64,000 nucleotides of DNA from Gentiana macrophylla (lineage: Eukaryota; Streptophyta; Magnoliopsida; Gentianales; Gentianaceae), in the NCBI GenBank assembly GCA_026214975.1, contig JAOBSW010000538.1, forward strand, positions 62,001 to 126,000. The letters run 5' to 3'. Below are positions 1 through 10,501 of this stretch, piece after piece. Position 1 is the first letter of the stretch, and every line of letters starts with the position of its first letter. The translations under genes were made by a program, and so were the position numbers. The notes beneath the pieces were generated by a model, which worked only from the letters and a program-made list of their open reading frames with translations, was not told the DNA's origin and searched no databases.

Positions 1-73
1 CCCGTCCTTTCTTCTTCGTGTTTTTCTCTGCTTTGCATGCCTTGCAATTCCCTCTCTTCATTGCAATCAACCT

Positions 74-490
74 GTGTTTCTTAATTCCCCCCATTTCCTT
101 TTACCTGCTGTTACAATTAGTAGCGATTTGGAGTACAAATTCCTGAAGTTCAATGTTTCTGATTCTGAATGCTGTGAAGTTACCCTTCCGGCGGAAAAAA
201 CAAAAGAAGCTGAGGAAGATAAAGCAGTTAAATTGGTGGGTCTGCAGAATGTCTTGAAGATTATCTGGGACTTTACAAAGGGGTTTAAGATCAAAAGCCT
301 GGCCTCAAATAAGTACCATGTTTTCTTCACTTGCATGGAAGATCGGGATAGAGTTCTGGTAGGTTGCCCATGGTTCTATGAAGATTTCTTCATTGCGGTC
401 AAGCAATGGAGAAGAGGAATCGCTCATGATGATAAAGCTTTCTAATGGGAAATGGTCTAGATCCAACTATGGGACCTCCCTCCGGAATGA
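74..490 (+). pseudogene. DUF4283 (gag-like) retroelement remnant
   Basis: An open frame of 123 codons contains a DUF4283-type core: a VGLQNVLKIIWDF stretch, then GFKIKSLASNKYHVFF, then a GCPWFYEDFFIAVKQW block, in the order seen in plant LINE and gag-like proteins. The same frame continues past a TAA (443-445) and a TAG to the family motif IQLWDLPPE at 461-487, so two in-frame stops separate recognisable family sequence. No reverse transcriptase follows and no poly(A) tail or target duplication is visible, so this is a fragment. Family assignment rests on motif memory, not on a search. Confidence 0.6.
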
Positions 491-580
491 AGTACTAAAG
501 CTGCAGAGTATGTTTGCTTAAATTTTAACTACTTGCGTCATTAAGCATCCAATCAATTAATTAATGAAAGATGATAGAGG

Positions 581-722
581 CACAACGAAATTACACAACG
601 AATTGCCACAACGATGATCCACACCATTGATTATTGTGGTACATAGATCAATCAATATAGTTGCCACAAAAATCAACGGTGTGGATCACCGTTGTGGCAA
701 TTCGTTGTGTAATTTCGTTGTG
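581..722. mobile_element. Fold-back MITE with 44-bp inverted arms
   Basis: Arms at 581-625 and 677-722 are inverted copies with about one mismatch. They start CACAACGAAATTACACAACG and end in the complementary sequence. The CACAACG heptamer recurs three times in each arm. The loop is about 50 bp and there is no coding potential. No clear target duplication was found, so the superfamily is open. Confidence 0.75.
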
Positions 723-1193
723 TCTTTATTATTTCTCTTAATTAATTAACGTTTAATTAATTGATAACTTTAATTTTAATTTTTCAAATTTAAACTATTT
801 TAAATAAAAATTTAAATCGAGTGGGTCTCTTTTGTTTCATTTCTTTTGATACTTAATCAAAAGGATGCTTTTGGTTTGATCCAAACCAAATTTAAAGGCA
901 TCTGGGCCTTTCCAAAAATCAAATATTTTTAGAGAAAGCTTGCGCCTTGCTTGGCTTTTTTCAAAATCAAATATTTTGGGTTGTTCTGCGTCTATTCTAA
1001 AAATTTGGAATGGTCTCGATTTGGTTCATAACCAAAACCTACTTCTTCCCAACAAATTGGGTGATGCCACATGGTTTCCCAATTGCCAAACTATTTGAGC
1101 CATTGGTTAGTCACATGACATCAACTAAGAGAAATTACAATTATGGACCATATTGAAAACATAAAGATGCACAAAACAAAACAAGAAGGGGAG
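723..1193. other. AT-rich intergenic stretch, nothing recognised
   Basis: No coding frame of note and no repeat structure was seen. The stretch is AT-rich with several TTTGGTTTG-like repeats and ordinary intergenic composition. Confidence 0.5.
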
Positions 1194-1300
1194 GGGAACG
1201 GTGGTGCCGACAGCCACCGGCAGCCCGGAGGCCGCCGGCGCCAATATGGCAATGGTGCCGCCGCCGCCTCTCTTCTTTTTTTCTTTTTTCTTTTTTTTTT
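1194..1300 (-). repeat. GC-rich fragment sharing a motif with the retroposons at 39.8 and 44.1 kb
   Basis: Read on the minus strand it contains TTGGCGCCGGCGGCC, then TGCCGGTGGC about ten bases on. The elements at 39783-41290 and 44139-45078 carry the same pair near their 5' ends (GGCGCCGGCGGC, then TGCCGGCGTCC). It is an isolated GC island in AT-rich DNA next to a C/T-rich homopolymer-like run. No target duplication or poly(A) was found, so it may be a truncated copy or a coincidence. Confidence 0.35.
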
Positions 1301-1384
1301 CTTTTTGTGTATCTATTACTGATCAATATCATACATGTTTTAATATATTGGATCTAATTTACTACACGAATAAAATATGTTTAT

Positions 1385-4300
1385 TACTTAAGCTCGAAGA
1401 CCGCTCGATATCACTATAAGAAATCAATCGAGTAGTGCAAATGGAATTTCTAATAGTGATTTCCGATCCAGGATCGTCTTCGTTTAAACAATAAACATAT
1501 AAGAGAGACGACGGTAATATTACCTTGGTTGATCCAAAAGATCGACGCTTTGACCGTCCGGTAGGAGTAGATGTGCGCGAGCCGTCCACGTGTCCGGCCT
1601 CTACCAGTAATCCACACAAGCATCTCGCAGGAATCCCGCCAAGAATTGCTTTTAGAAAAACTCGACTGCTAGGTCGACCTTTGATGACCAAAATAGTAAC
1701 GACCAACCTTAACCGGCAGAGTACCGGGTTGGAAGTACTATAGAGGTGAGCAAGATCGTATCCCTCGAGGAATCAATCGAGTACCAAAGTCGTTTCTCAA
1801 CTTGTTTAGGTCAATCAAAGTTTGTTCACGGTAATTATACTACAACGCTATTTAAACAAGAAATAAAGAGAGAGAGACATAGCCAAACCACGATCCAATT
1901 GAATACTTTCGCCCCTCTAATCGATTATTTGGGAATGGAAACTACCAACCAACCATCCTAATGCTTATATCGACTCATTCATGGGTGCAGAACTCCCAAG
2001 ATAAGATTTAGACGCCATTCAACAACCTAAGTACTTTGCCGGTTCAATGATCGCTTTTGGCGATTTAATCGACCAAACAAGATTAAGAACTAGAGCCGCT
2101 CGATTTACACCGACAAACCTCGTTACCCAATTGATCTAAAACCCTTTTCCCACACCCATTCGCAACATACATTTATAAAAGTGGTGTGTGACTTCATGAA
2201 CTAGGTGATCAAGCTAATTCACGATTAAGAACAAGTTTTAAGACATGAATTCATCAATATAACAACAATTGAACACTACCCAACCCCAATTAATCAACTA
2301 GAGGGTGATTTCTTCAACTATCACATGATTTAGTTATGTAGTAATTAGCTACTCATTACAACTACAAAAGCAAGAATCAAACAAGAAATTAAACCCATGA
2401 AATGAGAGGAAAACGAAATCAATTACCAAAAAAAAAAACGCAGGGATTTGATGTTCTCCAAATTTCAACAACACCCATGTCACTTTGGAGAAGAAGAAGA
2501 TCCAAAACACACCAAAATCCAAGAGTTGAGCTAAGAATCTAAGTTAATTTGAGCTTAATCTAAGTAAATTAGGTGTAGAAATTAATCTAAGGTGAAGGAG
2601 AAGAAGAGAATGGTGACTAAGAGTTTTAGGAAAATGAGGGAATGAGAGTTCAGCAGGATATCCCGTTTTTGTGCTGAAAAACGCATAACGAGCCGAGCTG
2701 CTCGAAGCTCGGCTCGACAGATGGTTCGGTATTAGATTGTCTTCAGTAAATTGATCATAACTTTGCGTGTAGACCTCCGATTGATATGATTCAAGTTGCG
2801 TTGGAAAGCTCATTCAATTGTCTACAACTTTCATGAAGACCACAAGTCCAGTAAATGCTTGTATCGTGGATAAAATTGCTAATGAAGTGAACGTATGGTG
2901 AAAGAAACAACTATTTTTGATCAATTTCCATTCCTGGGCTTCGGTTTCGTCTTTCTAAGCCTCGTGCCTTAACTTCCGGGTTCACGAGTCACCTATTTCC
3001 TGTATCACAACATTCAAACACATACCGAGCATAATTCCACAAGATAAATAGGTCTCGAAAAGGGTAAAAACATCATAAAACGCCAGAGGTTTTCCATCAA
3101 CGTGACTGGTTCACCTCAAAGTGAGTGCTCAATGTGTTTTGACCTATAAATGGTCTAAAACTACCCAATACAAGCCAAAAGTGTCATAAATTGGGGTTAA
3201 AACATGCACCAAAACATAGTAAAGTTGACTCTCATCAACCTTTCTCTCTTTATAATCTCTCTCTAAGAAACTCTCTTATTTTTCACAAGATCAATTACTT
3301 CTTGGAATCATGCTGCATAAAAGAAATAGTCAATCCTCATTTATATAGTAGTATTGGGGCGCCTCTTATGTCTCTCAATCTGATTGGGAGAAGCTTTCTA
3401 GTAGATTGAGGAGAGAAAAAACATTTTCCTAATAAATTAAGGAAAATACATTTGATTGATTTATCTCATTTAATTTAATATCTCATATTAAATATTTTCA
3501 AGATATTTTTCAATATCTAATATTGACTATCTTTATCTTATTACCATAAATCTATTTTCCAAAAATCAATTAATATCTAATATTAATATATAGCAATCTT
3601 ATTAATTAATTGCACAATCCAAATGTATCATAATACACTAGAAATTACGACCCCGTACATGCCATAATTGACATCCAGAATATTCTTTAATGAATATAAT
3701 GCTATGATTAATTAGTTTGCAAAATACATGTATATCATATGTACGTATATATTTCGAAATATATGTATCTATATACATATTTAATTAATCAACATAATTA
3801 ATATCTTGTATTATATTTATTCATAATAAATAAATATCACCAAATTAATTTACCATTATAACATTTATAGGATGAGATAAATTCTTTCCTTATTTGGTTA
3901 TCAACTATAACCACATTTTAATCCGACTTAATGTTCATATGTGTGTGACCCGATAAGCTTCCGAATATGTTGGCCGTAGACATAAGGCGCAGTTACGAAA
4001 ATGCCCTTCACATCTAACATTCACGGATATCGTCTAGCAACACGTCCATGACCCCCAATAATTGGAAGAGTCGATACTCATTGACTACTACATTTCATGT
4101 GCTCGGTTTGCGTGTAAATATAGTAATATTCATACGATCGTATCTTGATTGTATCCCATAATCTGGATATCAAGCTCTATCGGAATAACTCATTACTCCC
4201 ACTTTGCAAAGATTCACAAGAACTAGACATTCATTATGGGAAGACCCTTTCGGATATTCACTCCTACTCATAGGGTACGCGATTCCCGGACGACCAAACA

Positions 4301-4894
4301 TGTATACTCCGCATGCTTCAGTATCACACCCAATCACTACCGCATGATCGCCCCATGGCTAAGGGAAACCTCAATAGTGTCAAAGCATGACAATCCACAC
4401 TGTGATGCCATGTAGACTATGGTCCTAAGGATAATTAAACAACCGTCACATAGTGTGACACTTAACAGTGTAAGTGGGTCAGTTTAACGTACGCATTCTC
4501 TAATACACGTCCACGCATACCCAAGTGTCTCTACACTTCGATAGACAAGATCTATCTCTCGCCTTAAAGCATGTAAGACATCTAATACGTGCTAGCTTGT
4601 TTGTACTATCAATGCCCTGTTTAATAGTACATAAGCCTAGAAATATTTAAGTATCAAACTTATTAAAGTGATTAGAGATCTCGTCAACCATAATCGCCTA
4701 TCATGGTTTCTATCACAGTTTAATACTAAGGGAGTTATCATATAACAATTCATAATTGGTTCTTTAAAAGAACAAATATATGACAATAGAAAAACCATTT
4801 AATATATGTACAAACATAAAGAAATAGTAGAAATGATATTCTGACCTGGTCGGATCCGGTCCAACCCGATTTGGTTTAGGACACTATTTCAACA
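1385..4894 (-). mobile_element. Degraded Copia-type LTR, interrupted by a solo LTR
   Basis: The right edge, read on the minus strand, starts TGTTGAAATAGTGTCC, a common plant Copia LTR start. The left part (about 1390-1540) reads on the minus strand like the U5 end of such LTRs (GATCCTGGATCGGAAATC). Without the nested insert at 1682-3237 it would be about 1.95 kb. The left boundary is uncertain. GATCTAAT occurs both at 1350 and just after 4894, but the left copy is not followed by a canonical LTR end, so a solo LTR with a clean target duplication is not proven. Short open frames here are not genes. Confidence 0.5.
1682..3237 (-). mobile_element. Solo LTR, family A copy 1 (Gypsy-like), 1556 bp
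   Basis: The sequence begins TGATGACC and ends CTCATCA (TG...CA) and is flanked by the 5-bp direct repeat ACCTT at 1677-1681 and 3238-3242, which delimits the insertion to the base. It is collinear with the copy at 37808-39479. Shared blocks include ACCGGCAGAGTACCGGGT near 1713, GAGTACCAAAGTCG near 1780, and GTAGACCTCCGAT followed by GCGTTGGAAAGCTCATTCAA near 2770-2815. No internal domain, primer-binding site or polypurine tract remains. The minus orientation and Gypsy (Tat/Athila-like) label are inferred from resemblance of the minus strand to such LTRs. Confidence 0.85.
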
Positions 4895-5839
4895 GATCTA
4901 ATGGAGCTAGATGGGACCGAGCAGAGGGAAGAAGAAGAGGAGGATGAGTTCAGAATCTAGAAGAGGGGTCGGGTCACGATTACTGAAAGCCTCCAAGAGG
5001 GTAGATCTAAGAGGAGGAGGTATGTCTCTCATCCCGAGGAAGGTGATGCATACACCACTCATGAAGAGGGAGCCCCCGTAGGTCAGGGGCGTTTATCAGA
5101 GCTGTCTGATAAGTTTGACTGTTGTGGTAAGTTTTCCTTTCTTGCCTTGGCTTCTTCCTTCACATTAAATGTTTCTTACTCCTAATGCGCATATCATTCT
5201 TGTAGGGCCCAAATTGGGCAAGAGTTTTCAAGAGGCTCACGAGTCCTCTCATGAGCAAAGAGGTTTTGATGAAAACCATAGCAGAGTGAAAGATAGCCGT
5301 CAAAGGCATAACGACTCCGCCAAATCTAAAGACGAAGATATTGAAGTTCGAAAAGCAGCTCTAAGCTCGGGAAGCTGTGCGCTTTTGAAAAATACATCAA
5401 GAGAATTTCAATCAGGCAGTGCCTTAGCCAAACTCCGGGCTGAAAGGGATGAACTGGAAGATTTTATTTCAGCCCGGAATGCTCAAGTTGTCCATGAGTA
5501 CAAGTCTTCGGGTCAATTTGCTGAGGCCCTGAAAGCTTTGCTGCCCCTGTGATGTGGCATGGCTTCACCCTAGGAGTTGACGAGGCCAAGGAGCAGTTTG
5601 CTGCTCTGGTTATTCCTGAGCTGCCTCATCAGATCATGTATAAGCCTGGTTCTGGCAAGGTCTATGATGACCGTTTGAGGGAGTTTAAGAACGGAGAGGA
5701 TATAGGTGCCAAGTATGCTAAACACCATCCTGCTCCTCAGAGCTCTGGGCCAGTTTCTTCTTCCTCCAGCCTGCCCCTTCAACTGAACTGCAGAATCCTG
5801 CTGCTTGGACTTGAACTAATAGAAAATATGTTTATGTAA
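4895..5839 (+). pseudogene. Transposon gag-like coiled-coil remnant
   Basis: The frame from 4895 reads an acidic and then basic segment with one internal TAG. A plausible intron follows (5130 GTAAGT to TTGTAG at 5204). A second coding block at 5205-5552 is rich in charged residues and ends LRAERDELEDF...VVHEYKSSGQFAEALKALL. After a frameshift near 5545 the reading resumes with HGFTLGVDEAKEQFAALVIPELP up to about 5770. This layout (coiled coil, a short conserved F-x-x-G-V-x-x-A-K block, low-complexity tail) recalls the C-terminal part of plant 'putative gypsy-type transposon domain' proteins. No protease or polymerase follows. The identity is tentative. Confidence 0.45.
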
Positions 5840-6033
5840 ATCAAGACTTCTTATTAATTTTCTGAAAAAAAAGACTTCTTTGTTACTAAATCTATTTAGT
5901 TCTTAGCCATTAAATAGGATGTATATATCTCCCTATTTATCAATTAAGTATAATTTTTTTTATTGAGTAAGTAATGAATTTAAGGTATTGAGTACCAGTA
6001 TGAGGTTGCATTGGTACCTATTGCCAAATGTAG

Positions 6034-6192
6034 AGTGTGAAGGGCGGGAACGTCAAAGTAGAAAACAAGGAGGTGGCGGAGGACCAGAACATGGAGAAGC
6101 AGAGGGAGGAGCAACTTCTGCTGGACTTGGAGAAGCAATACACCGCTGGTTTGCATCACCGAGACGGTCGCACTGTCGGACTAGGCTTTTGA
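6034..6192 (+). pseudogene. Unidentified conserved-looking coding fragment
   Basis: From just after a TAG at 6031 to a TGA at 6190-6192, a 52-codon frame reads VKGGNVKVENKEVAEDQ, then NMEKQREEQLLLDLEKQYTA and GLHHRDGRTVGLGF. The charged helical composition and the HHRDGRTVGLGF end look like the last exon of a real protein, not random sequence. I do not recognise the family. There is no upstream exon or start codon, so this is either a retrocopy tail or a captured exon. A 3'-UTR-like T-rich sequence follows. Confidence 0.45.
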
Positions 6193-6734
6193 ACCTTCTT
6201 CTGGGGATGTGTCTCAGTCTGTGTGAATATTATTGGAGTTTTTAGCATTGCTTTATCATATTATCATTTTGCAAGTAACTGTTTTCCTGCATTACTTTGG
6301 TTATCTGGACTAGTTTTCATATTATAAGTTTTACAAGTAATATTGCATAAAAAATTAACAATTTTAGACTGTTATATTGTCTCCCTCCGCATGGGAAAAT
6401 TCTCATCATTTGAACTTCTCTATGTAATCGGGCCAGCCGGACACTTTATGTTTAGAATAAGACAAAATTGTTTTGTTTGTTTTTACACGTGACAGTTATC
6501 TGTCGGTCTGTTTTAATAAGGAATCCCTAATACAAAATTACCCCTCTGCATGTGTGTTTTTGGCGGGTATGAAATGCAACGTTATTATCGCTTTTTTCCC
6601 TATAAAAGTCTCACGGCGACTCCCACAAAATATACACATTAATAAATATATATATAATGTGGTTCTATCAGCTGTTTAATAATTGTTTCAAGCACTGCAA
6701 TTACTTAAGACATTTAAGAACTTATTTCATGGTG

Positions 6735-6833
6735 TTATTTTTTAGCGGAAAGGAACGTTAGATGTATGTATATGCAAACAGGCGTACAATATACGTAATT
6801 ATACATCTAACATTCCTTTCCGCACAAAAATAA
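6735..6833. mobile_element. Small fold-back MITE
   Basis: Inverted arms GCGGAAAGGAACGTTAGATG at 6745-6764 and its near-perfect complement ending at 6823 surround a loop of about 34 bp. Similarity extends outward through T-rich sequence to about 6735 and 6833. There is no coding potential, and no target duplication could be assigned. Confidence 0.65.
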
Positions 6834-7087
6834 AGTACAATTATGGTGTATATTCCTAAATTGTGAGAGTAGGTCATTTAATTTCATTCGGTGCTCGTAT
6901 ATAAATATGCTATTCTTTTGAATGAGTGTCACAATTTTGAAGTGCACAATCACTATATGTTTTTTTACCATTGATGAAAGTGTTGGATGATTGATTAGAA
7001 CGTGTCTTGTCATAATCAATGATAAAAGTGTGTAGTGAATGTGTAATGTAGATATGGTGGTGAATGTATCACCACCGTATTTGAATA

Positions 7088-7705
7088 TTCCTTCCGTCCC
7101 AATTTGTTTGGGACATATTACATTTATGGTTGTCTCAAAATAAGTCTCATAACTATAATTAGACTCAAACAGGGCCGGTCCTCGTATTTTTTGGACTTAA
7201 GGCCAAATCCCCGAATTGAGTCTTTTAATTGAAGTTGTTTTATTTTTCTTTGTGTGATTTTTTTAGATAGATATATAATAATATAAAATAATATAATTTT
7301 TTAATTTCTTTCAAACCAAAAATTAATAAAACTTGTTTGTATGTGTAATTTTTTTTGGGCTAAGTAAATTTTTTTATTGGACATTTATCGATTGGAGTAA
7401 AAAAAATATTGGCATTTATGAAAAAAAAAATTAACATATTATATTTTGTTGGATCAGATTGAATCTGTACGAATTTTTTTTTGCTTTCAGCGATACATAT
7501 AGTTAGGCATAAAATCTTGTTCAGGCTTTAAGACGGACATCTCGCGGCTACTTCACATGAGAGAATGGCACTATGTACATATACATTATGTGCTATGTAC
7601 ATCTAAAATGAAAATGGTGCTACACATAAAAGAATTAAAAAAATAAATTAACATGTTTTAAATGACAGACAACATATTAAATGATGTTTTTGACGGAAGG
7701 AACAG
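7088..7705. mobile_element. Possible Stowaway-like MITE
   Basis: The left end TTCCTTCCGTCCC at 7088 and the right end, inverted, CTGTTCCTTCCGTC at 7705 are each flanked by TA (7086-7087 and 7706-7707). This fits the Stowaway terminus and target preference, but the inverted match is short and the 618-bp length is above typical. An inner sequence starting CAGGGCCGGTCCT at 7171 may be a second nested element. Confidence 0.35.
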
Positions 7706-7715
7706 TAGAATAGAC

Positions 7716-7874
7716 CAGATGCGGATCCATGTGTTCCACAAGGGTTAATTTCCGAACAAAAAAAAAATGCTACATTATACCTATAGAAAAATATTTTGGA
7801 CACCGTAAAAAAATTATTCTACTTAGAAAAAAAATTACGGACTTCCCTGAAAAATATTTCTGGGTCCGCCACTG
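7716..7874. mobile_element. hAT-like MITE, 159 bp
   Basis: Termini are CAGATGCGGATCCATG and, inverted, CAGTGGCGGACCCAGA, the common plant 'CAGTGGCGGA' hAT-type ends. It is flanked by 8-bp repeats GAATAGAC (7708-7715) and AAATAGAC (7875-7882), matching at 7 of 8 positions. The interior is A/T-rich and non-coding. Confidence 0.75.
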
Positions 7875-8059
7875 AAATAGACCCACACACTTGTTCGATA
7901 AAAATAAAAGTTAAACATATCACACCCCTGGTTTTGCTTCTGCCTCCCATTTAGTCAGCATTCAAATTGCAAAATTAAATAGGAGCAAAGATAGGTCGGT
8001 GGAATTATTGGCAGGATAATAATTAGGTGGCCTCCTTTTTGCCTCATTTATTCAACATT

Positions 8060-8130
8060 AACTTTGTTCATCTAACTTTCGTCTTTCGTGAAAAAAAAAA
8101 AAAAAAAAAAAAAAAAAACTTTGTTCATCT
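8060..8130 (+). mobile_element. Minimal poly(A) retroinsertion with 13-bp target duplication
   Basis: The 13-mer ACTTTGTTCATCT is present at 8061-8073 and again at 8118-8130. Between the copies lie only 17 non-A bases and a run of about 27 A. This is the signature of a severely 5'-truncated LINE-type insertion. Confidence 0.7.
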
Positions 8131-8284
8131 GTGACACCAATTTTTGAGGGACCACTACTCCATAATCAAATAAAATATCTTAGTCTTTTAAACAAATCCA
8201 AAAAAAAAAAAAAAACACACTTAATTTTGTCCCAAAAAAACTAAAAACTAAAAAAACAACGCACTTAAGTTACCCAAAGAATTG

Positions 8285-9425
8285 GGATCCATCAAAGTTT
8301 ACAGAATAAATACAAATGATAATAACTAAACTTCCTAGAATTAAGCCTAAAATCAGCCTGACTGATAATTACAGATAATTACAACATACAATTAGATAAT
8401 TACAAATAATCTAATCTAATAAATAAATATATACGCATATATTCTAACACACACCCTCCCCCCCCCCCCAGTTGAAGCGGGAGGATCACAGACGCTGAGA
8501 CTGGCACGGAAATCTTCAAAGAGAACGAGGGATAATCCTTTTGTGAAAATATCCGCAATCTGATATTTGGAAGGGACATGATGGACTCGAACTTCGCCCC
8601 GGGCCACTTTCTCCCGAACAAAATGAATATCCATCTCAATATGTTTTGTGCATTGGTGCTGAACGGGATTTCCGGAGAGATAAATGGCACTAACATTATC
8701 ACAATAGACGACCGTGGCCTTACTAATAGGGCATCGGTGTTCCAAAAGGAGATTTCGAAGCCAACACGACTCCGAGACCACATTGGTCACACCCCGATAT
8801 TCAGCCTCGACACTGGAGCGGGACAAAGTGGGTTGTCGTTTAGATGAGCAAGAAATCAGATTGTCACCCAAAAAGACACAATACCCAGACGTGGAACGGC
8901 GCGTATCCGGGCAGCCACCCCAATCCGCATCAGTGTAGGAGATAAGATCCCCTATAGGGCACGGATATAAGTGGAGACCGAGATGAAGTGTCCCTCAACG
9001 GAGAATACGTTTTAAAGTCTCCATGTGTTCAGTCCGGGGATCATGCATATGCAAACATACCTGCTGAACGGAGTAAGATATATCGGGTCTTGTGAATGTG
9101 AGATATTGCAACGCCCCTGCAAGACTCCTATACTGGGACGGGTCCGAATAAGGGGCCCCCACCGAAGCACCCATCTTCGGTTTAGTGTCCACCGGAGTTC
9201 GAGAAGGTTTACAAGATGTCATACCTGCTCTATCAATAATCTCGGCTGCATATTTTCCTCATCATTTCCATCAAGGTTTACCGAATAAATACAAATGATC
9301 ATAACTAAACTTCCTAGAATTAAGCCTACGTACAAATCAGCCTAACTGATAGTTACAGATAATTACAAAATACAATTAGATAATTACAAATAATCTAATC
9401 TAATATAAGCGTATATATTCTAACA
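8285..9425 (-). mobile_element. Internally deleted Copia element with short LTRs
   Basis: Two direct repeats of about 160 bp bound this element: 8285-8449 and 9264-9425, both ending (plus strand) in ATTCTAACA, so on the minus strand each LTR starts TGTTAGAATATA. Next to the downstream LTR the minus strand shows a G-rich polypurine tract (complement of the C-run at about 8457-8470). The interior begins abruptly in the reverse transcriptase C-terminus and continues through RNase H, so gag, protease, integrase and most of reverse transcriptase are missing, as is the primer-binding site. No 5-bp target duplication could be confirmed. Confidence 0.75.
8480..9262 (-). pseudogene. Copia reverse transcriptase C-terminus and RNase H remnant
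   Basis: Translated on the minus strand, the first part reads KYAAEIIDRAGMTSCKPSRT, then YRSLAGALQYLTFTRPDISY, the classic end of Copia reverse transcriptase. After a frameshift near 9000 comes RNase H with SSVEAEYRG, the YCDN metal-site motif, the TKHIEMDIHFVREKV block and IADIFTKGL. The product would be part of the Copia polyprotein that copies element RNA. It lacks the YVDD catalytic region and cannot be functional on its own. Confidence 0.85.
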
Positions 9426-10501
9426 GATATATCATATGATCTATTCTGTGATTTAATAAATGATTAAATATATGGTATCTAATTAATCTTAACTATTAAT
9501 TCATACTACTATTTGCTTTTTTAAGATGTTGTCGCCTAGGCAAGGGAAGGCTAGACGACCATCCGGCTCCGGGCCCGTGATATTAAGGGCGAGTGATATA
9601 AACCACATTTTTACGGTAAATCCATTTCCCTCTGTTTAGTACGTATCTAAAAATACACGAATAAAATATTTTTCATAATCAATTTGTTTGCGTGTTAGTG
9701 TAATTATGTTTTGGATTGATGTTTTATAATCTCTCGATGTTATTGATTACGGATGCTCTGTTTTGTAGTTGTTAATGCTTCTTAAAATTCGATAAAGCGG
9801 GTGCATAACTTTTCTGCTGGCTCCCCTTGTTCCTGAATAGAGTAGTAAGGACTGTTTGGTGAAAATGAGTTTTAATAAAAGGACAAAATAAGTTTCGATA
9901 AAATAAATAAGGATGAAATTTGCATGACTAAAAAAAATATGCCAAAAGATTATTGCAGCCAAGATCCCTTTTTTTTGAAGGGTGTACAGCCAAGATTGAG
10001 AATCCATAAAAATAAAACCTCTACTATCTGTACTTTGGACATCAAATCAAAAGGGGCTGAATCCATCAAACACAGTTGCTATATACTACAATCAAAAAAA
10101 TTGGATAGACTCGAAAAGGTATCGATGCTGCATAAGGATGTTAATAAGTGCTAATTCAACAATAATACTACATTTTAGTTATAATTTTAAAATCTTTACG
10201 AGCGTGATGTTTAAGAGCGAAAAACATTTTGTGGATGACCAAAGCAATGATATCATAAGCCGTGGGAATTTTCTCGTGCTTGGTCCTCACGACCTCATAC
10301 ATAGCACATAACGCCTCGAGCCTTGTTGTCATCCTAAACCCACTTGGTATAAACCACCTTGTCAGCATGGTCAGACTTTAACATAGGTTTTGGAGGATAA
10401 TCCTCCGACCAATAAGACATACATACTTCATGTTCTCGAAGATAAGAGCGACGTTGATGTTTTCACGTTTCAATCTGTTATTGATTAGTTTTAGTTAGTT
10501 T
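9426..10501. other. Intergenic, no gene identified
   Basis: AT-rich sequence. On the minus strand at 10168-10368 there is a 66-codon frame (contains TRWFIPSGFRMTTRLEALCAM) with coding-like composition but no family that I recognise and no supporting splice sites. It may be a transposase remnant. Nothing else is supported. Confidence 0.4.
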
